A stretch of DNA of 64,000 nt. It comes from Flavobacteriales bacterium. Lineage in GTDB: Bacteria > Bacteroidota > Bacteroidia > Flavobacteriales_F > PHOS-HE28. Location of the stretch: positions 2,046,001 through 2,110,000 of the forward strand of contig JADJAA010000001.1 of assembly GCA_016704485.1 (NCBI GenBank). Direction: 5' to 3'. This document shows positions 8,745-17,418 of this stretch, piece by piece (the stretch's first letter is position 1; the number at the start of each line of letters is the position of its first letter). Under the pieces are notes generated by a model. It was not told where the DNA came from and did not search any database. It saw only the letters and a list, made by a program, of their open reading frames with translations. The position numbers and the translations under genes are program-made.

Positions 8745-10258
8745 ACGATAGTGATTTTGATGTGGTGATCGTTGGGTCGGGAATGGGTGGCCTGGAGTGT
8801 GCCTTGATCTTGGCACGTGAAGGTTATTCAGTGTGCGTTCTGGAGAAGAATCATCAGCTAGGTGGTAGCCTTCAGGTGTTCAGCCGCGATAAGACGATCC
8901 TTGATACCGGAGTGCATTACATAGGCGGATTGGAACCCGGTCAGAACCTTCATACTTACCTCAATTATATGGGGATCATGGATAAGGTGAAGATCCATCA
9001 AATGGATATGGACGGGTTCGATCGGATCGAGCTGGGAAGTGATCCCAAACAATACCATTACGCTCAAGGTTATCCCAATTTCATCCGGCGCATGGTCGAG
9101 GATTTTCCGAACGAGCGGGCAGCCATCGAAACGTATTGCGCAAAGATCCAAGAGGTATGCGATCTCTTCCCATTATACCGCGTCCGCTTGGATGACAAAT
9201 CGCAATGGTTGGGAGAGGAACTGAATTTGAACGCAGAACAGGTCATCGCCTCATTGACCGATAACTTGACCTTGCGAAATGTTCTCGCAGGAACCAGCGC
9301 GTTGTATGCCGGTGATCATTTTTCACCTTTCTATGTGCATGCGTTGGTGATCAATACTTACATAGAAAGTGCATGGCGTTGCATTGACGGAGGTTCGCAA
9401 TTCGCGAAGTATTTGGCATCCAATGCGAGAAAAGAAGGTGCCGTGATCCACAACCGGAGTACGGTTACGCATTTTGATATCGGCAGCAACGGTGTCAAAG
9501 CCGTTCATACTGCAGAAGGCGAAGTGTACACGTGCAAATACTGTATTGCGAATGTGCATCCAAGTCTGGTGTTGGATATGGTAGGTCCTGGACATTTGAG
9601 GCCTGCCTATGCATCGCGCATACGCTCGTTGGAGGATACGATATCGTCGTTCACCCTTCATCTGATCATGAAGCCCGGCGAGTTTCCGTACATGGACTAC
9701 AATATCTACTCTACTGATGTTGACAATGTTTGGTCCGCAGTGGAAAAGGCGAACGACCCATGGCCTTCGGGTTATATGTTCACCACACCGCTTTCTTCGC
9801 GCGCTGGGGGCTATGCGGATGCAGTGACCGTTATGACCTATATGCGCTATTCCGAATGGGAGAAATGGGGTGGGAGTTACAATACCATTGTCTCGCCGGA
9901 CGAGCGTGGCTCCGACTACGAGGAATTCAAACAACAGAAGGAAGTTGAGTTATTGGCGTTGATCGAAAAGCGTTTTCCAGGGATCTCCAATAAGGTGAAG
10001 TCCATGCATAGCAGTACACCGCTTTCTTTCCGAGATTACATTGGCTCGCCTACTGGTTCCATGTACGGTGTGCATAAGAACAGCAACGATCCCATGCGCA
10101 CTTTTTTGGCACCGCGCACCAAAGTGCCGAACCTGTTGCTTACTGGACAGAACATGAATCTGCATGGGTTGCTGGGCGTAACGGTCAGCGCCATTGCAAC
10201 CTGTAGCGAGCTGGTAGGTAAGGAATACTTAGTGAACAAGGTGCTCGCAGCGAGCTAG
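8741..10258 (+). CDS. CrtI-like NAD(P)/FAD-dependent oxidoreductase (phytoene desaturase family)
   Basis: A 505-residue flavoprotein with dinucleotide loop G12-S-G-M-G-G17, then LEKNHQLGGSLQVF and the DTGVHYIGG stretch typical of carotenoid desaturases and isomerases. The C-terminal FAD motif region LLLTGQNMNLHGLLGV is present. It is coupled to the MMPL fusion by an ATGA overlap. Enzymes of this family desaturate or isomerise polyenes. In this cluster it could adjust polyene geometry or oxidise the resorcinol side; there are no crtB/crtE genes to support carotenoid synthesis. Its stop codon shares the palindrome CTAG with the convergent halogenase-like gene. Confidence 0.85.
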   Translation: MNDSDFDVVIVGSGMGGLECALILAREGYSVCVLEKNHQLGGSLQVFSRDKTILDTGVHYIGGLEPGQNLHTYLNYMGIMDKVKIHQMDMDGFDRIELGSDPKQYHYAQGYPNFIRRMVEDFPNERAAIETYCAKIQEVCDLFPLYRVRLDDKSQWLGEELNLNAEQVIASLTDNLTLRNVLAGTSALYAGDHFSPFYVHALVINTYIESAWRCIDGGSQFAKYLASNARKEGAVIHNRSTVTHFDIGSNGVKAVHTAEGEVYTCKYCIANVHPSLVLDMVGPGHLRPAYASRIRSLEDTISSFTLHLIMKPGEFPYMDYNIYSTDVDNVWSAVEKANDPWPSGYMFTTPLSSRAGGYADAVTVMTYMRYSEWEKWGGSYNTIVSPDERGSDYEEFKQQKEVELLALIEKRFPGISNKVKSMHSSTPLSFRDYIGSPTGSMYGVHKNSNDPMRTFLAPRTKVPNLLLTGQNMNLHGLLGVTVSAIATCSELVGKEYLVNKVLAAS

Positions 10259-11496
10259 CTCTTCACCATACGAATGGTGTGAGCTAGGGCCTTGATCAAC
10301 CTATCATGCTTGGTAACATACGGATTGCTCTGGTCCCACACGTAGCCGGCCAGAACACTGACGATCCGTTCTTTGTGTGACTGCTCTACATTGTCTGCGA
10401 AGAACACTTCTTGCAGATCTCCACTATACCAATCATCGATGTAGCTCTTGAATACCGCGGCACCTTGCTTAATATGCGCTTCGTATTCCGTTTTCCAGTC
10501 GATGGTCTCACCTTTCAATTGGCGATCCAACAACTTGGCAGCGCGCAAGCCACTTTCCGTTGCAAAGCCCACACCGCTGGAAAAAACAGGATCCAAGAAA
10601 CCCGCACAATTACCGGTTAGTACAAACCGCTTTCCGGTAAGGTCTGCGGCGTAGTGTGTGTATTCGTTGATCACGTGCGGCTCGAAATCGAATTCAGCAC
10701 CCTTGAAGCGTTCCCTGAACTCGTTGGAAAGCTTCAGCATTTCGTGCATGGCCGTTTTGTTGCAACCGCTTTCCATCGCTTTGTTGAAATGGCTTTTGTG
10801 CCCCACGAATCCTGCGGAAGTGCTACCATTGCTGAACGGGATGCTCCAGAACCACAGGTCGCGTTCCAGTACTTCGAAACTGATGCGCATAGGTTCCTTG
10901 AAGTTGGATCGATGCTCGTCGGTTTCCTTAATGTGCGTGAACATGGCCATGCGACCGTTGCCCTCCGGTTTATCGCTAAGACCTAAGAGCCGCACGAGTA
11001 CGCCACCATAGCCACTGCTATCGATCATGAATGGCGCTGTGAATTCTTTGGTGTTTCCGTCCTTGTCCTGTGCTACCAGATGCACGCCTTTCGCATGATC
11101 CAGATCTACGGAAACCGCAGCATGGCCAAAGTGGATCGGTACGCCCTTGGCCACAACAGCCTTGGCCAACGTATCATCGAAATCAGCTCGTGGTACCTGC
11201 CAGGTCCAGTCCCAGCCCGGTGTGAAACCTTCGCCGAACGCCAGGTCGAAAAGCTTGTCGCCCCGAAAGAAACTGGCTCCGTCCTTCACGGCATAGTTCT
11301 TTGCCTTAAGCGCAGGTAATAGGCCGGTTTGTTCCCAGTGCCCCATGCTCAACGGCAATAGGCTTTCACCAATAACGAAACGCGGGAATATCGCCTTCTC
11401 TACGATCGCCACCTTATGTCCTCTATCAGCTAACCAAGCGGCCGCAACCGTGCCGGAAGGACCTGCACCAATGATCAGTGCATCAACGTGTTCCAT
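10255..11496 (-). CDS. flavin-dependent halogenase-like oxidoreductase
   Basis: A 413-residue FAD monooxygenase-fold protein. The FAD loop G10-A-G-P-S-G15, the GESLLP block (43-48), K71 in AVKDGASFF at the place of the halogenase catalytic lysine, and the halogenase signature WFWSIP (W215-P220, WxWxIP) are all visible. Such enzymes make hypohalous acid from FADH2, O2 and chloride and pass it to an electron-rich arene. Chlorinated flexirubins are known, and a phenolic aryl polyene or resorcinol would suit. Some relatives with these motifs are plain oxidoreductases, so halogenation is probable, not shown. The gene has its own promoter (11569-11576) and no separate flavin reductase nearby. Confidence 0.8.
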   Translation of the reverse strand: MEHVDALIIGAGPSGTVAAAWLADRGHKVAIVEKAIFPRFVIGESLLPLSMGHWEQTGLLPALKAKNYAVKDGASFFRGDKLFDLAFGEGFTPGWDWTWQVPRADFDDTLAKAVVAKGVPIHFGHAAVSVDLDHAKGVHLVAQDKDGNTKEFTAPFMIDSSGYGGVLVRLLGLSDKPEGNGRMAMFTHIKETDEHRSNFKEPMRISFEVLERDLWFWSIPFSNGSTSAGFVGHKSHFNKAMESGCNKTAMHEMLKLSNEFRERFKGAEFDFEPHVINEYTHYAADLTGKRFVLTGNCAGFLDPVFSSGVGFATESGLRAAKLLDRQLKGETIDWKTEYEAHIKQGAAVFKSYIDDWYSGDLQEVFFADNVEQSHKERIVSVLAGYVWDQSNPYVTKHDRLIKALAHTIRMVKS

Positions 11497-11568
11497 TAAT
11501 TTGATACCGTATAAGGGTGATGTTCAATGTGTGGAAAGGTTCCACAAGTTGGTTCAGTAGAACCGGGC

Positions 11569-11576
11569 CAAAAGTA
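11569..11576 (-). promoter_or_regulatory. -7 promoter element of the halogenase-like gene
   Basis: TACTTTTG on the minus strand, an exact TAnnTTTG match, 73 bases before the ATG at 11496. It abuts the hairpin at 11578-11611, so this gene seems to be a transcription unit separate from the operon upstream. Confidence 0.6.
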
Positions 11577-11577
11577 C

Positions 11578-11611
11578 AATGCCCCGTGAAACCATTGTTG
11601 CACGGGGCATT
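11578..11611 (-). terminator. hairpin terminator after the AMP-ligase operon
   Basis: An 11-base perfect inverted repeat (arms 11578-11588 and 11601-11611, core GCCCCGTG/CACGGGGC) with a 12-base loop. It lies 65 bases past the stop of the gene at 11676. The T-tract is weak on both strands. Confidence 0.5.
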
Positions 11612-11675
11612 TCATAATTCGGCTTTCGTTCTCAACACTGGACGCATAAGCGACACTTATGTAGGACCTGCTCCC

Positions 11676-12299
11676 TTATTGGAAGCGCTTCAGCCAGGCT
11701 TTGCTGTATTCCTTTTCAATGTTCTTCAATACACTGGTCACAGAACCTGCCCAGAAATTGCGCAATCCAAAACCGGTAGGTTTCCCTGAGATACGCTCAG
11801 AGTGAAGCACGGCCTTGGACTTCATGTTGAAGAATGTTACATAATACTCAGCCATCTCCTGTGTTTTGTTGAATGTGCTCACAATGAATACGATACCAAC
11901 ACCTTCACCATCCTCGGTTTTGTACTTCTTTACCATGGCAGGTACTTTTTCCTTGTCCAATGTACCAGCGCTTCGGCTCAAAAGATCGGTGCCGGTCAAA
12001 CCATCATTCACGCCTTGTACGTATGAGGTATTGTTCGTGCAAGCGCCTATTCCCAAAGCCTTTGCCATATTGAATTTCTCGGCTTCCGCCTCCAACAAGT
12101 TGTTCCACTTCATGATCATTAGTCCGGGGTCGGCTTGTACCGGAGCGAACTCTACGGTAGGTACTAACGTTGCTTCAGAAAAATCCAGACCGATCCATGT
12201 TACTGCACATTTGTTATTCAGCGCATCCGCCATGGTCTGCGCGTTGACTGCCGCTCCTAGCGTAAGCATTACGGCCAGTGATAGAGTTGTTCTTTTCAT
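11676..12299 (-). CDS. small exported protein of the pigment cluster, function unknown
   Basis: 207 residues beginning with a clear signal peptide (lysine/arginine start, hydrophobic LSLAVMLTLGAAVNA, cut near residue 20). The mature part is mixed alpha/beta with no transmembrane helix and no motif I recognise. It starts 4 bases after the AMP-ligase stop and is last in that operon. The place could correspond to the LolA-like or lipid-carrier proteins of other aryl polyene clusters, but I see no LolA signature. A periplasmic role in handling the pigment is inferred only from export and position. Confidence 0.72.
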   Translation of the reverse strand: MKRTTLSLAVMLTLGAAVNAQTMADALNNKCAVTWIGLDFSEATLVPTVEFAPVQADPGLMIMKWNNLLEAEAEKFNMAKALGIGACTNNTSYVQGVNDGLTGTDLLSRSAGTLDKEKVPAMVKKYKTEDGEGVGIVFIVSTFNKTQEMAEYYVTFFNMKSKAVLHSERISGKPTGFGLRNFWAGSVTSVLKNIEKEYSKAWLKRFQ

Positions 12300-12303
12300 T
12301 TGG

Positions 12304-13587
12304 TTATGGTTTTGGTTTGTGGGTATTGTCTATGAACGGTGTAGGCTTTCTATTCCGTGGATCGTTCCTTAGTTTTTCGATGGTCTTTCGATCCGCAATT
12401 TCCAATAGAGGCTTTACACGCAAGGTATCACTAAGCAGAGTTCCTACAAGTTCTAAAGACTCCTGTGGCGCTTCCAACAAAACACGTACCACATCCTGGG
12501 AATTCTCATCCAGTTCCCGCAGTATGACAAATGATCGCACACCGGCGGCATTGTTCATTGCATCAACGATCTGCTGAGGATACACAGTGGTCCCTTTAAC
12601 TTTCAAACGCTGGCCTTTTCTTCCGATCACCGGCCCCAGAACGCGTTTTTCGGACCCATCTGCTGTGAGGATAATTCGATGCGAGCAAATATCCCCCGTT
12701 CGGAATCGCAATAATGGCATGGCTTCAACACCTAATGGCGTAGCTATTACCTCGCCAATTCCACCATCCGCAACCGGTTGGTCATTTTCGTCCAACACTT
12801 CGATGATGATCAGATCGTTCGGAACCACGTGACCTCCGAAAGGCTTTGTCTCTGTGCAGGCCGTGGCCATTTCCGTACTCGCATAGGTGCCGAAAAGCGC
12901 AATGTCGCTTAAGGCCATAATGCGCTTTGCCAGTACGTTCGGCCCTCCATTTGGATCGGTTATCGGTTCACCGATACAGATGGCGCGTTTGATCGTTGTC
13001 TTCCGAATGTCCTGAACGTGTAATGCACGTTCTTCCAGCATGCGCAATAAAAAACTCGGTACCGTGATCAAGGCCGTTGTGCCGCAGCGTTCTGCGGTTT
13101 CCCATTGGCCTGCAGTATTGCCTGGGCCACTGCGTATGATACCTGCACCGATCCGACGTAGACCAAGCCAGTATGCCAATCCAGCCATAAAGCGCTTGTC
13201 CATTGTAGTGGTGATCTGTACCACATCATTGCTGGTTATTCCCGCGGAGGATAAAGATCCTGCTTCGCTTTTGGCCAACCGATCAAGGTCTTTTTCGGAT
13301 AGTTGGAACGGTACAGGAAGACCGGTGGAACCCGAAGTGAACACATGGTCAACTATTTTGTTCATCGGTACGCACAGGAAACGTTCATTGTGCAAAGCCA
13401 GATCCTCTTTGGTAGTGAACGGGAGATCCTGAATATCTTTCCAGATGCGCAGGTCCTGCGGCGAAACACCCGCGTCATGTAGTACCTTTTTGTACCACGG
13501 TGAGCGTTGGAACAGATCAGCAACGTGCGCTTGCATACTCGCTAATTCTTGGTCCTGTAATGCGGATACTGTTCTAACGGGTGTCAT
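12304..13587 (-). CDS. AMP-ligase activating the aryl acid starter (phenylacetate-CoA ligase-like)
   Basis: A 427-residue adenylate-forming enzyme. The phosphate loop FTSGSTGLPVP is near residue 97, GTYASTEMA marks the A5 region, and RTGDICSH and GRKGQRLKVKGTTV mark the A7-A8 hinge. It is shorter than acetyl-CoA synthetases and fits the PaaK/CapK-like ligases of aryl polyene clusters (the ApeH role), which load an aryl acid on ACP or CoA. The ATG at 13587 overlaps the stop of the C45 gene as ATGA and is preferred to an upstream in-frame ATG at 13602. The product of the ammonia lyase at 3318-4856 is the obvious substrate. Confidence 0.85.
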   Translation of the reverse strand: MTPVRTVSALQDQELASMQAHVADLFQRSPWYKKVLHDAGVSPQDLRIWKDIQDLPFTTKEDLALHNERFLCVPMNKIVDHVFTSGSTGLPVPFQLSEKDLDRLAKSEAGSLSSAGITSNDVVQITTTMDKRFMAGLAYWLGLRRIGAGIIRSGPGNTAGQWETAERCGTTALITVPSFLLRMLEERALHVQDIRKTTIKRAICIGEPITDPNGGPNVLAKRIMALSDIALFGTYASTEMATACTETKPFGGHVVPNDLIIIEVLDENDQPVADGGIGEVIATPLGVEAMPLLRFRTGDICSHRIILTADGSEKRVLGPVIGRKGQRLKVKGTTVYPQQIVDAMNNAAGVRSFVILRELDENSQDVVRVLLEAPQESLELVGTLLSDTLRVKPLLEIADRKTIEKLRNDPRNRKPTPFIDNTHKPKP

Positions 13588-15290
13588 TTTTCTGTCGAAC
13601 AAAGTTCCAATTTTCTTTTGATCTTCATTTCTTCCTGCAAGGATGAGATCGGTAACGTTAATGTCTTTCGGTACAGATCCGCCGCTGATCCATGGTTTCC
13701 TTCGGCTTTGCGAAGATCACCTAGGGCCGCATACGTGAGCCAACTATTCGGGTTGTCGGCAATGAAGTCTGTTTCTTCCCTGGCATCTAGTGTGAACGAA
13801 TTTCCGGTAAGTATCCGTTCCGTAATTGCCATACGAACGCGTTGCCAACGTTCGTGTGCAGCAAACTCATCCGTTAGGATGAACGGGTCTGCTGCAATAG
13901 TATATGCTGTGTCCTTAAGTGCTCCACGCACTATTCCATTTTCGCAACGCGCGAATACATCACGAAGATCGTAACACACAAAAGCACCTTCTTGATACGG
14001 AGCATTCGAAACCCATATTCTGCGTTGTTCCGGTTGCATTACAACTGCATGATGCGCCAGCAACTGATTGATCGTACTCGGATCCCCAAGACCAACATCG
14101 GAACCATCCTGGCCTTTCCGATCACGAAGAATACTTACCGCATTGGTAGGGTCAAGGCCCGGTGTGCTATCCACCAATTGCATCATCCGCTTGAAACGCG
14201 CCATGGAGTCGCTTTCCCGCTTATTCGCTTCATTCACCTCTGTGGAGGCAAAACGATTGCTTTGATAGTGATTGCTGCACACCACAAGCCCGTTATCCGG
14301 GTCGAACACATCCATGCCATCGGGTGCCTTTTCAATGATCACGGCTCTACCGTCAGAAGCGGATCCGATAAGGATGCTTTCCGAAACAAAAACCTCATGC
14401 TGCCGTGCAATTGCGATCGCTTCTTCCATGTTCTTTGCATGTTCAACAATATCGCGTGCCAAGAGCGAGATCGGCAACCGAGCACCCATAGGAATGCTGG
14501 ATCGCGAAGCATTAATGGTAATGGTAAGACCTTCTAGATTCATAGCTGAGGTGGCGCCCATGAATCCACCCCAGGAAACAAGCACATGCGGAATGCCGCC
14601 ATCAGGGTTGATGAATGTGATCAATTTGTCCCGCGCAAATTCCTCACCCATCCAGAAATCGAAGTTGCGTGCGATCAGTAGTTCATTGTCAGCTGTTCGG
14701 TCACCCCACGCTGCGAATGACGTGCAGCCAACTACGGCCAAGTCCTGCAGAGCATGGCCAATATCATGAGCTGCATGGTAGTTCAAGGCGCGGATGAATT
14801 TCGGGCCTACCGCATCGAATTCATCACTGAATGCTCGGCTCACACCGTAGATCTCCCGCAAGTATTCCCGTGGTATGTACTCATCGATATCGCGATCGAA
14901 CCACGCCGAGAAATACTTCAGATAAGTGAGCTTCCCTTTTCCAGGGATCATGGCTTGGATCCGATCGATGAAGACTTCTTCCTGGTGAACGATCAACTCC
15001 TTAGCTAGGGATCCATAGGCTAAGCCGCGTTCCAAGTCGGCACCTTCAATATACACTTCGTACAACCCTGCCGTATCCCTGCCCAGCCAATTGTTGCCTA
15101 CGTGATATCTGCCATCGGCTGTTGTTGTTCGTTCGGGAAGGTTAGCTTCTTCGCCATCCGCTAACGGTGCAGGTATGTATACATCAATAGCGAACCCAAT
15201 AGCGCCAAGTAGGATCAGCGAAATAAGGATAATTACAATTCTGCCTAGTCGTCGCCAAGCGCGGCCCTTGCGTGGTGTATCGGATATCAT
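13584..15290 (-). CDS. membrane-anchored C45-family Ntn acyltransferase/hydrolase
   Basis: 568 residues. A basic N-terminus precedes one hydrophobic helix (~17-37), so the enzyme domain should face the periplasm. The nucleophile appears to be C189 in AVVGCTSFAAWG, the Gly-Cys junction where C45 proteins (acyl-CoA:6-aminopenicillanic acid acyltransferase family) cut themselves; LIARNFDFW follows as usual. Some C-terminal sequence looks TPR-like (LTYAALGDLRKAEGNHGSAADLYRK). The ATG at 15290 starts 2 bases after the upstream stop and is preferred over longer in-frame starts without a signal anchor. Coupling to the AMP-ligase suggests it moves or cleaves an acyl group in the pigment pathway; the reaction is unproven. 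Confidence 0.8.
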   Translation of the reverse strand: MISDTPRKGRAWRRLGRIVIILISLILLGAIGFAIDVYIPAPLADGEEANLPERTTTADGRYHVGNNWLGRDTAGLYEVYIEGADLERGLAYGSLAKELIVHQEEVFIDRIQAMIPGKGKLTYLKYFSAWFDRDIDEYIPREYLREIYGVSRAFSDEFDAVGPKFIRALNYHAAHDIGHALQDLAVVGCTSFAAWGDRTADNELLIARNFDFWMGEEFARDKLITFINPDGGIPHVLVSWGGFMGATSAMNLEGLTITINASRSSIPMGARLPISLLARDIVEHAKNMEEAIAIARQHEVFVSESILIGSASDGRAVIIEKAPDGMDVFDPDNGLVVCSNHYQSNRFASTEVNEANKRESDSMARFKRMMQLVDSTPGLDPTNAVSILRDRKGQDGSDVGLGDPSTINQLLAHHAVVMQPEQRRIWVSNAPYQEGAFVCYDLRDVFARCENGIVRGALKDTAYTIAADPFILTDEFAAHERWQRVRMAITERILTGNSFTLDAREETDFIADNPNSWLTYAALGDLRKAEGNHGSAADLYRKTLTLPISSLQEEMKIKRKLELCSTEK

Positions 15291-15292
15291 TG

Positions 15293-15862
15293 TTAGAAAC
15301 CGATGCCAATTCCACCGCCAAAGATCGGACCGCGACCGTAATAAAGGCTGTTGGGATCCTGTAGCACTTCGAAAAGGGCTTGAATGAATATCGAAGAACG
15401 ACCACCCAACGATTGTACATAGCCACCTCCGATCAACAGATGAGGCACCCAAAGTCGTGTGCCCGGTTCATAGGGTTCGTTGTAGATCTCGCGGTTCATG
15501 TGCAGGAATTCAGCGTGGGTGTATAGCTGAGGTATGATCCTGTAGCGAACGAAAGGGCGATATCCATAGGCTGTGAATGGACTCGGTGATCCTGCATAGT
15601 TGCTATACCAATAACTTATGCCAACACCCGTGGTGAATTTGCCTTTTAGATCCACCTTGTAACCGACCATAGGGTCGAGCTGGATGGACGTTGCTGTTCC
15701 AAAGCTGAGACCAATACCGCCACCGAACCAGATCCGTTCCTTCAAAGGCCTGGTGTCTCTTCGCTCCTTTTGTGGTGGCGTGGACGGAGTGTCGGTGTCC
15801 TGCCCATAGATGACCTGTGCTGAACAGAATGCGATCAGTAGGATGAACGATAGGCGTTTCAT
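15293..15862 (-). CDS. exported beta-barrel-like protein, first gene of the AMP-ligase operon
   Basis: 189 residues with a typical signal peptide (MKRLSFILLIAFCSAQVIYG, cut before QDTD). The mature part is rich in aromatic and glycine residues in alternating patterns (GGGIGLSFG, YWYSNYAG, ending GIGIGF) and ends in phenylalanine, as outer-membrane barrels do. I recognise no specific family. A perfect -7 element ends 5 bases before this ATG, which supports 15862 over the longer in-frame start at 15916. Its place ahead of C45 and AMP-ligase suggests an outer-membrane role for the pigment, by context only. Confidence 0.7.
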   Translation of the reverse strand: MKRLSFILLIAFCSAQVIYGQDTDTPSTPPQKERRDTRPLKERIWFGGGIGLSFGTATSIQLDPMVGYKVDLKGKFTTGVGISYWYSNYAGSPSPFTAYGYRPFVRYRIIPQLYTHAEFLHMNREIYNEPYEPGTRLWVPHLLIGGGYVQSLGGRSSIFIQALFEVLQDPNSLYYGRGPIFGGGIGIGF

Positions 15863-15867
15863 GGTGA

Positions 15868-15875
15868 CAAAGATA
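15868..15875 (-). promoter_or_regulatory. -7 element giving a leaderless or near-leaderless transcript
   Basis: TATCTTTG on the minus strand, exact TAnnTTTG, ending 5 bases before the ATG at 15862. Transcription should start at or next to the start codon. It drives the 15862-11676 operon. Confidence 0.6.
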
Positions 15876-15928
15876 CAGGGGCTGAAAGGGAGTGGATCCG
15901 GCTGAAGCGTCTTCATCCGATCGATGTC

Positions 15929-17260
15929 CTAGGTGCGCACGCGGATCTTTAAGCTTGCTTTTCCAAAGTTTTTCTCGAAATGCACTGCTAATAGAACGCC
16001 GCGAGCCAACATCCATACCAGGAATGCACTCCAGATCGCATACAACTTCCCATCCAACGCATTGCCGCCCACAGCTACAGGGATGAAGAAGAATAGGGTA
16101 GAGGCGATCAGTACATTGCGTAGGATCTTTCCATCGCCTAAGCCTTTGTACACTCCGTCGAAAGCGAATGCGATCGCATTGATCGGTTGCGTGATCACGA
16201 TCATCCAGAAGATCGCATGGAACAGATCCAGCACTGCACCATCTTTCGTGAACAGACCACCGATCACATTGTAGCCGGCCAGGTAGATCACCGATAGGAT
16301 CACTCCTATGGTTACGGACATGCGCACGACCTGCCATGAAACGCGATAGAGATCGCGCCAATTCTTTTCACCATTCAAGCGACCCACCAGAACACTGCCG
16401 GCTGCTGCATAACCATCTATGAAAAAAGCGCTGAACAACCAGATCTGCATCGCAATACTATGCGCTCCGATGTAGGCTTCACCATACCCTGTTGCATACC
16501 TGTTGCCGAGGTAATAGCATACGTTCAATGCTGTAGTACGCGCAAAAAGATTGCCGCTCAATTTCCATAAGTTCAATAATTCGGGATGGTGAATGCCCTT
16601 GGGGAAGAGCGAGAACGGTGTTCGGGTATGTAGAATGTAAACGGCCATGACGAACATGACCCCTTGCGCGATCAAACTGGACCATGCACTGCCCACCATG
16701 CCCATGCCTTCGACCGGACCCCAACCGAAGATCATGATCGGATTCAAAAGACCATTGACCAACGCACCCGCAATGCTGATCCACATGTTCCATTTAAGGT
16801 TCTGGATACCCCGGAATGCACCGGTAATGGCGAATGTGGCCAATACGATCGGATGGCCATAACTGCGAACGTGATAGTATTCAACGGCTTTGCTCAAGAC
16901 ATCACCTTGCGCATTGTACATGCGAAAAATGGGTTCCGCAAAGGCATTCGTTAATGCGAAGAACAGAAAGCCAAGCAAGAAATTCATCCACACGGCTATA
17001 GGAACAAGACCCGCTACCTCATCTAACTTGTCCTCCCCATAATAGCGTGCAACAACAGCTAGGACCGCGCTCCGTGTTTGGGCCAATGTCCATACCACCA
17101 AGAGAAAGAAACTACTGGCAATTCCAACAGCGGCCAGATCCGCAGTGCCCAAACGACCAACGAATGCTGTATCCACCAAGCTGATCACCGGCTCCGCGAT
17201 ACCAGCTATGATAGCCGGAAAGGCTAAGCGATCTATATCTCTCCGTGTTATTCGCGCCAT
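15929..17260 (-). CDS. MATE family efflux transporter
   Basis: 443 residues with about twelve hydrophobic helices in two related halves. MATE features include the N-terminal FPAIIAGIAEPVISLVDTAFVGRLG and the matching second-half segment. MATE proteins export organic cations or lipophilic compounds against sodium or protons. The gene lies between the darA promoter region and the AMP-ligase operon on the minus strand, so it may move the pigment or a precursor. It could also be an unrelated DNA-damage-inducible (DinF-type) MATE. No clear promoter was found in the 158 bases before darA on this strand. Confidence 0.9.
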   Translation of the reverse strand: MARITRRDIDRLAFPAIIAGIAEPVISLVDTAFVGRLGTADLAAVGIASSFFLLVVWTLAQTRSAVLAVVARYYGEDKLDEVAGLVPIAVWMNFLLGFLFFALTNAFAEPIFRMYNAQGDVLSKAVEYYHVRSYGHPIVLATFAITGAFRGIQNLKWNMWISIAGALVNGLLNPIMIFGWGPVEGMGMVGSAWSSLIAQGVMFVMAVYILHTRTPFSLFPKGIHHPELLNLWKLSGNLFARTTALNVCYYLGNRYATGYGEAYIGAHSIAMQIWLFSAFFIDGYAAAGSVLVGRLNGEKNWRDLYRVSWQVVRMSVTIGVILSVIYLAGYNVIGGLFTKDGAVLDLFHAIFWMIVITQPINAIAFAFDGVYKGLGDGKILRNVLIASTLFFFIPVAVGGNALDGKLYAIWSAFLVWMLARGVLLAVHFEKNFGKASLKIRVRT

Positions 17261-17369
17261 TGTTCAGCTTGATCGATAACACGAATGACCCCGACCGGAA
17301 TGAGGCAGGTTATGAATATTACGTGATGAAGTAATAATGGCGCAAAAGTGCGTAGAAATCCTAGTCCGT

Positions 17370-17377
17370 TAAATTTG
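17370..17377 (+). promoter_or_regulatory. -7 promoter element of darA
   Basis: TAAATTTG, exact TAnnTTTG, 41 bases before the ATG at 17419. No clear -33 box. Confidence 0.55.
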
Positions 17378-17418
17378 CGGACCGCTTTGTGCTCCGGATA
17401 GGGTCACGAGTTGGCAGT

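Noticed and set aside
8741..10258. Carotenoid desaturase of a carotenoid cluster
   Set aside because: No crtB, crtE or other carotenoid genes; coupled to the flexirubin exporter.
13584..15452. Longer C45 protein start
   Set aside because: Extra residues overlap the upstream barrel-like gene antiparallel to no known domain; ATG 15290 follows the upstream stop directly and gives a membrane anchor.
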